Assembly: GCA_034440635.1 (NCBI GenBank)
Contig: JAOTON010002068.1
Span: 995,001 to 1,059,000 of the forward strand
Length of the DNA stretch: 64,000 nucleotides
Direction: 5' to 3'
Source: Lepas anatifera
Lineage: Eukaryota > Arthropoda > Thecostraca > Lepadidae
Both the position numbers and the translations under genes were made by a program. The notes under the pieces were generated by a model. It saw nothing but the letters and a program-made list of their open reading frames with translations. It was not told the DNA's origin and did no database searches. Below, one piece after another: positions 58,793 to 64,000 of this stretch (the stretch's first letter is position 1; every line of letters starts with the position of its first letter).

Positions 58793-60226
58793 GTCTCCTT
58801 TTGTTCAATATTTCCTATCAGCGTTCGTGAATGTATTCACTTTGACTTCAAACAGCAGATTCTCTGTTATCAACTACCTTCATGAATTTCTGGCTGTGCC
58901 ACTGCTCCCGTCCCATTCACCAAAGCATGAATGAACAGACATACCACAGCGGCCACTCATGGGAATCCGGTACTGCCAGTGCCATCTATTGGGAAAGTTT
59001 TATAAAACTTGAAATAACTTTTTCACCGAGCCTTTTTTGGTTTTGATTCTGTATGGAAATTGTATAGAGGAGATAGCCGCAAAACTCTGTTGTTTCCGTT
59101 TTTCCGATTTTTACCCTGAATTTTTGGAAAACGCTTTCAAATTTTAGCTTCTCATATCTTTCTTATAAGGCAAAAATTCAAAAAAGTACAACAACAGAGT
59201 TGTGGAGACTGGCTCCTAGAACATAGGCCCACCCACACCATTTCAATGATTATATCTTGTAAAAAGTTATTCAAACTTTAAGTTTGAGAAATTTGAAAAA
59301 GAAAGTCAAATTGTACAAAACTAGAAATGCATCAGGCTTGAAAAGCAACTGTCGTAAGGATACACTTGTAATCTACTTTTGGTGAAAAAATCACGACGAT
59401 AGCCACGTTACTTTACGAGATATTTCACGAAATATGCTCCCATAGGGTTAACATTGATAACGCACCCTTAAAACACCAGTCCCATTAAAAATCCAAATTT
59501 TGCTATGGCCTAGCTTCGGCTGTTTTCGACCTAAAAATCACCCCCTGAGCAAGGCTCCCCTGTACAGGTAAACACTCCCGTCTGACTTTGTGTCTCCCTC
59601 TTTCTCTCTCTCTCTCTCCTCGGTAGTTAAGTCATTCTAAAATTCCCACATATTTTTTTCTGGGGAACGTTTGCAAGCCCAAATCAGCTATTTTCGTCTC
59701 ATTACCACAATATTATTTTATAAAACAAGTTGTTATTTCTCTGGGTAATGGAATACAGAAGTTACCGAAATATCATCAATCATGATTGGATAATTGGTCG
59801 GGTGAAGTCTGATGCTTTCGAGCTCAGTCTGGTGATTGTAAAAGCACTGATCATGGTTTTTTAGGGACAGCAAATTGTTAGACTGACTTAAAAGGATGGA
59901 ACATCAGCTGCTAGAGTTCACTTCTGGGTACGAGGAGGTACGAGGCACCCTTACAGATTGCTGGCAGTTTTTCAAAGACAAAAACTCATTGAAACATCAT
60001 TGTAGCTGACCTCTCGCTTGCTTAGATTATCGATCCAATTAGAGAACACCTTGCTGAGATTACTGAATGTGGGGGGCGGTAAAAACCGAACCAGTTTTGA
60101 TGCCCGGGATCATGTAATATTAGTAAGGGTCAATCCCATTGTTTTTCTTTACAATGCCTTCATATTTCCCCATTTAAAATACTTGATTTGAAAACACGGT
60201 AGTCAAAGTCCATGAAAACTCTATGG

Positions 60227-60609
60227 CTGTGACGGATCCAGGAGGGAGGGGCAAAAAGGAATTCAACCCCCCCCCTACGGGAAAGCTCGGAATAAACTAC
60301 GTCCCCCCCCACACACACACACAGCGATCGACCTCCTTTTGCCCTGACTCCTCTTGAGTTCATAAGCAAGGTTTTTGTTCCTTCAACTCTAAACTTCAAA
60401 CAGAACCAATCAACATTGGGCTATGGATAACAAAAACCAACCATCTTGTGCGTATATTTTTCACCCCGTCACTGTTTTGTTTGCCTTTCGCCTTGGATAT
60501 CCCCAAAAGTTACCGTCAAGTTATATTGCAGCAACATTTTTCACAACGTGACGTTTTTTTGTTGCGACTTTGGCTTGCCCCCCAAACCGACCGGCTAGAT
60601 CCGGCACTG
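60227..60609 (+). mobile_element. Second hAT-like MITE, copy in T7 B
   Basis: Homologous to 58221-58623, with a shorter (CA)n run near 60309. It lies in the right arm of B, beyond the C insertion. Confidence 0.7.
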
Positions 60610-61562
60610 CTCAATGAGACGTCCTTGTCCACTCAGCAGGGCCGGAGCAGCTTGATCATGTCCCCAGTCGGCTGCCACGTGACTGGCGCGCGCCCGGGGC
60701 GCAGAGGCACCGGTCACGCCGGTAAACAGGTGTCCGTGTGCCAGAGGCGTGGCCAGGTTATAGGCTCTCCTTTTGTTCAATATTTCCTATCGGTGTTCGT
60801 GAATGTATTCACTTTGACTTCAAACTGCAGATTCTCTGCTATCAACTACCTTGATGAATTTCTGGCTGTGCCACTGCTCCCGTCCCATTCACCAAAGCAT
60901 GAATGAACAGACATACCACAGCGGCCACTCATGCGAATCCGGTACTGCCAGTGCCATCTATTGGGAAAGTTTTATAAAACTTGAAATAACTTTTTCGCCG
61001 AGCCTTTTTTGGTTTTGATTCTGTATGGAAATTGTATAGAGGAGATAGCCGCAAAACTCTGTTGTTTCAGTTTTTCCGATTTTTACCCCGAATTTTTGGA
61101 AAACGCTTTCAAATTTTAGCTTCTCATATCTTTCTTATAAGGCAAAAAATCAAAAAAGTACAACAACAGAGTTGTGGAGACTGGCTCCTAGAACATAGGC
61201 CCACCCACACCATTTCAATGATTATATCTTGTGAAAAGTTATTCAAACTTTAAGTTTGAGAAATTTGAAAAAGAAAGTAAAATTGTACAAAAACTGGAAA
61301 TGCATCAGGCTTGAAAAGCAAAATGATACACTTGTTATCTACTTCTGGTGAAAAAATCACGACCATAGCCATGTTACTTTACGAGATATTTTACGAAATG
61401 TGCTCCCATAGGGTTAACATTGATAACGCACCCTTAATGTGGGAACTTTCCAGACTAAAGGGAACATGGCACCTTCTTAATATGATTTGAACTGAGGAAG
61501 CCATGTGATGTGACATACCAACAAACCACTTGATCGCCATTTCATTTGTTCAAGATTTTACT

Positions 61563-61746
61563 CAGGGGTGTAGCCAATGGGGGGGGGGTGGTAGGGACAG
61601 CCGCCCCCTGAGGGCCCGAAGCGTCCACCTGAGGACACGATTCTGTAACAAACAGGGCACTTTTTACCCATCAGGGCCGTTTTGGCGCTGTCACAGAGGC
61701 CCTTTTCGGGGCGCCCCCCCTGAGCGAAATCCTGGCTACGCCCCTG
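61563..61746 (+). mobile_element. hAT-like MITE outside the T7 complex
   Basis: The ends are caggggtgtagcca and tggctacgcccctg (inverted). The flanks attttact (61555-61562) and gttttact (61747-61754) form an 8-bp duplication with one mismatch. It is the same family as 45630-45889. Non-coding. Confidence 0.85.
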
Positions 61747-61754
61747 GTTTTACT

Positions 61755-63297
61755 GTTTGCAGGAAAAATGAAGAAATTTACACCTATCAACCCTGTCCTC
61801 CCTGATCATGTTTACACTTTATGACACAAGGTTAGGCAATTTATGTTATGCTCAACCCTGCTGCACATGCTGAGGGAACATTTTTTATATTTTATTTGGT
61901 CATCTTAAAACCCATACACTAAACATACCATTGGTACTGTTGATTGTACATGGGTATGTATATTATGCACCCTTCGGTTGCAAAGTTGATGACAAAGTGC
62001 GCCCTCTGAGGCTACGCCCTCCCCCCACTTACCAAAATCATAGATGTCCCACTGTTCAAGAGCAAGAAATTCACAGTTGGAAAAGCAGGACAATTATTGA
62101 ATGTTATCGCGGAGTGGTGCGGCCAAGATCATTTAAGATGCTGAATTAGTTCTATACAGCGATACGACTCGTTTTTCTGTGGGTTTATGACTACTGTTAG
62201 GGGTCGTTTTAGCCTTAAATCTCGCTTTTGTTGACATGTTTGATTTACTTATTTGGCTATTTCACTTAAAATTAATTTTGACCCCTTTTTGGCGCTTTTT
62301 CTAACTCGGATTTGGCCTTTTGCCACCGAAAAAACCTAGCAGCTCTGAGGAAAATGTATATTTTATGGAATTTGGAATAAAACAAAAATTGGGAACCGAT
62401 TTTTTATTACTAAGGCGTCTAAGTTTTATTAACACCCCCTACCCCTCCAAACGGGGTCTTGATTCCCTAAACAACTATAATGGCCAGCACGAGAAATGCC
62501 CCCCCCACTGATATTTCCTTAAGAAATGCCCTGCATCCAACTGATTTATTATATCATCACTTCCTACCCTCTTTTATGCACTCTCCAAGTGATGTGTTTT
62601 ACATTAAAATTATATCCTTGATCGATGTACTTAATCATCAGGCATGGCGGTGTGCATCTTTCATGGTTAAGGTCTGTGTGTGCCCCTGCTTTCTAGGGGA
62701 AAGTCCTATGTATTGCGCCCCCCTAAGGGAAATCACTTGCTAGACGAATGTCTCCTATTGAATCTCGCTACTGTGTATTAAATTACAAAATTTGATCATT
62801 TTTTGTTATTAAGAAAACAATTCCTGGCCTGAAAATACTGTGTTCTAAGCGTGAATTCCCATTTCAGTGAAACTATACAAAGGGTGCATTTGCCAAAGTG
62901 TGAGGGTAATTGCGCCCGGGGGCGGGCGCATTTAGATTTAATTGCGCCATTCCCTCATACCATGTTAAGTCAATGGCACGGCAAAAATAAACATTAGTAT
63001 AAGAGCAAATGGGGCTCGGATACCTTCCAAGGTTTTCTTCTGGAGGGCCTGGAAGTCATTTTAATGTGGTATTCTTGCATTCACAATGGCTTGTAATAAT
63101 AAAATCACACTCCTACGGAAAGGCTCAGGATTTGATTTTTCAACATGTATTTGGATAGGGCGCATTTGAACAGGGCGCAGTTACTTTTTTGCATTTAAAT
63201 AAGAGATTTCTGCCTTAAAAATTTACAACCAGGGGGAATCTATAATTGTTACTTTCAGAATATGCAATGCATTTCTGGTTTTGAACTTAAGACCATC
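61755..63297. other. No recognisable gene
   Basis: Mostly AT-rich sequence. A local G/C-rich inverted stretch (gcgcccgggggcgggcgc, near 62912-62930) and repeated 'gggcgcattt' phrases (62930, 63159) may be remains of a repeat. Open frames are short and featureless. Confidence 0.5.
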
Positions 63298-63730
63298 AAT
63301 TTTGGAATGTGACAGCAGTAGGGGAGAGGGGGAGATATGGGACGGGGGAGAAGTAGGACAGAGCCGTTTTCTCCGCCAGCTGCCGGATTTCTCGATTATT
63401 TTTGCCTGCCCCACTACTGTCGCGCTGCTCGCACATCACCATGGTGATACTTCCCCTTTTCATCTGGCAGTGGTCACGATACGCGAGTGTCCGCAAAAAA
63501 CTTGTTTTTATGTGGGTATGTTAAGTTTTTTGCGTGATTTTTAGAACTGTGATGTGGCTGTTGTTGCGCTTTTGTATTTCTGTATACTATGCAGACGTAA
63601 TGCCCCGAAATATATAACATTGGGATTGATAGAATTCAAGTGCAGGAAGACTTTGTTAAAAACAGTGACCTGGGGAGAAGTGGGACTCAGTGTCCCAGTT
63701 CTCCCCGCAATGTCCCACTTCCCCCAAATG
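63298..63730. repeat. Possible decayed element with G-rich inverted ends
   Basis: 'ggggagaagtaggac' (about 63344-63358) and 'tcccagttctcccc' (about 63691-63704) plus 'tcccacttccccc' (63711-63723) are similar when inverted. No clear target duplication and no coding. This is a tentative call. Confidence 0.3.
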
Positions 63731-64000
63731 TAGATTATATGTAATGCGATTGATTACAGTCTCTAGAAGAAGGTTATTATGTAGTTATTTACGAGCGTAG
63801 GATTTGTAAAGGTATCATATATTTTAAGGTATTGACTTTAATTATAGTTATTTATCCTCATAACACACATTAAAATCATATGGGCCCCTACCATTTCACG
63901 CTGCAATTTAAAATGCAACTAGCATTTCATTTTTATTAAGTTGACATTTAATATTTTGTTATAACACTATGTGTCATGCGTTTGGATAGGTATTCTGAAG
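63731..64000. other. AT-rich end of window, nothing recognised
   Basis: No motif or open frame of note. Confidence 0.6.

Larger units (their letters stand above)
51330..59467 (+). mobile_element. T7 element copy C (inserted in T7 copy B)
   Basis: TTAA at 51326-51329 and 59468-59471. It is 8138 bp including its own T1a and T1b copies, with about 6.1 kb of T7 sequence. The target in B is empty in C itself (gattTTAAaacacc, 57459-57462) and in A (46021-46024). It has the same orientation as B and is nearly identical to it; the left 2.7 kb differ by scattered single bases and small indels. No transposase seen. Confidence 0.93.
37192..61433 (+). mobile_element. T7 element copy B, interrupted by nested insertions
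   Basis: Flanked by TTAA at 37188-37191 and 61434-61437. The left end is gggtgcgttaccctcgacac and the right end is gttaacattgataacgcaccc in shortened form, so about 10 bp are inverted (gggtgcgtta). After subtracting T1a plus copy A (39927-48948 with its TTAA), T1b (49452-50448 with its TTAA) and copy C (51330-59467 with its TTAA), about 6.07 kb of T7 sequence remains. It contains smaller inserted MITEs. No open frame exceeds about 150 codons and no transposase motif is seen, so the copy is non-autonomous or decayed. It is nearly identical to copy C. Confidence 0.92.

Noticed and set aside
37188..61437. LTR retrotransposon or endogenous virus
   Set aside because: There are no long terminal repeats, no gag-pol type frames and no primer-binding site. 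The ends are short inverted repeats with TTAA duplication.

Overview
This window looks like nuclear DNA from a multicellular animal, most likely a marine invertebrate. The clues are a decayed LINE reverse transcriptase, a tRNA-derived SINE, hAT-like and TTAA-target DNA transposons, and a very large satellite with higher-order structure. I cannot name the species. I see no intact protein-coding gene, no functional RNA gene and no prokaryotic feature. Almost the whole window is repeats and mobile-element remains.

Layout. (1) 1-3.8 kb is mixed old sequence: a fragment of a GGATCC-terminal MITE family, a broken Jockey/CR1-type reverse transcriptase (1075-1500), a complete GGATCC-terminal MITE (1664-1932), a minus-strand tRNA-derived SINE (about 1938-2124), and one weak exon candidate (2230-2341). 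(2) 3.8-36.9 kb is a satellite block with units of about 4.27 kb (four at 4266-4280 bp, plus divergent outer ones). A full unit has a post-array block, a (TTG)n tract with or without hairpin repeats, an AT-rich core of about 1.15 kb, a GGATCC-terminal MITE block, and a 1.5-2.5 kb array of roughly 50-bp monomers. Units at 17561-30381 are nearly identical, so the amplification is recent. Unit 30382-32930 is chimeric and has no minisatellite. (3) 37.2-61.4 kb is one nested transposon complex flanked by TTAA. It holds three copies (A, B, C) of a long element with ends GGGTGCGTTA...TAACGCACCC, here called T7, plus two shorter TTAA-target families of about 1 kb, called T1a and T1b. (4) 61.4-64 kb holds one clear hAT-like MITE and otherwise no recognisable gene.

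The strongest result comes from comparing filled and empty sites inside the window. T7 copy A sits in the TTAA of a T1a copy, and two other T1a copies show that site uninterrupted. T7 copy C sits in the TTAA of T7 copy B, and C and A both show that site empty. T1a and T1b are present in B and C but absent from A at intact TTAA sites. T1a at 7733-8757 sits in a TTAA that is empty in the neighbouring satellite units. This proves TTAA duplication for three families without any outside data and gives an insertion order. No transposase is visible, so all three must have been moved by enzymes encoded elsewhere.

A second result is a likely origin of the minisatellite: its monomer carries the terminal sequence of the GGATCC-ended transposon family, and in every full unit the array starts next to such an element.
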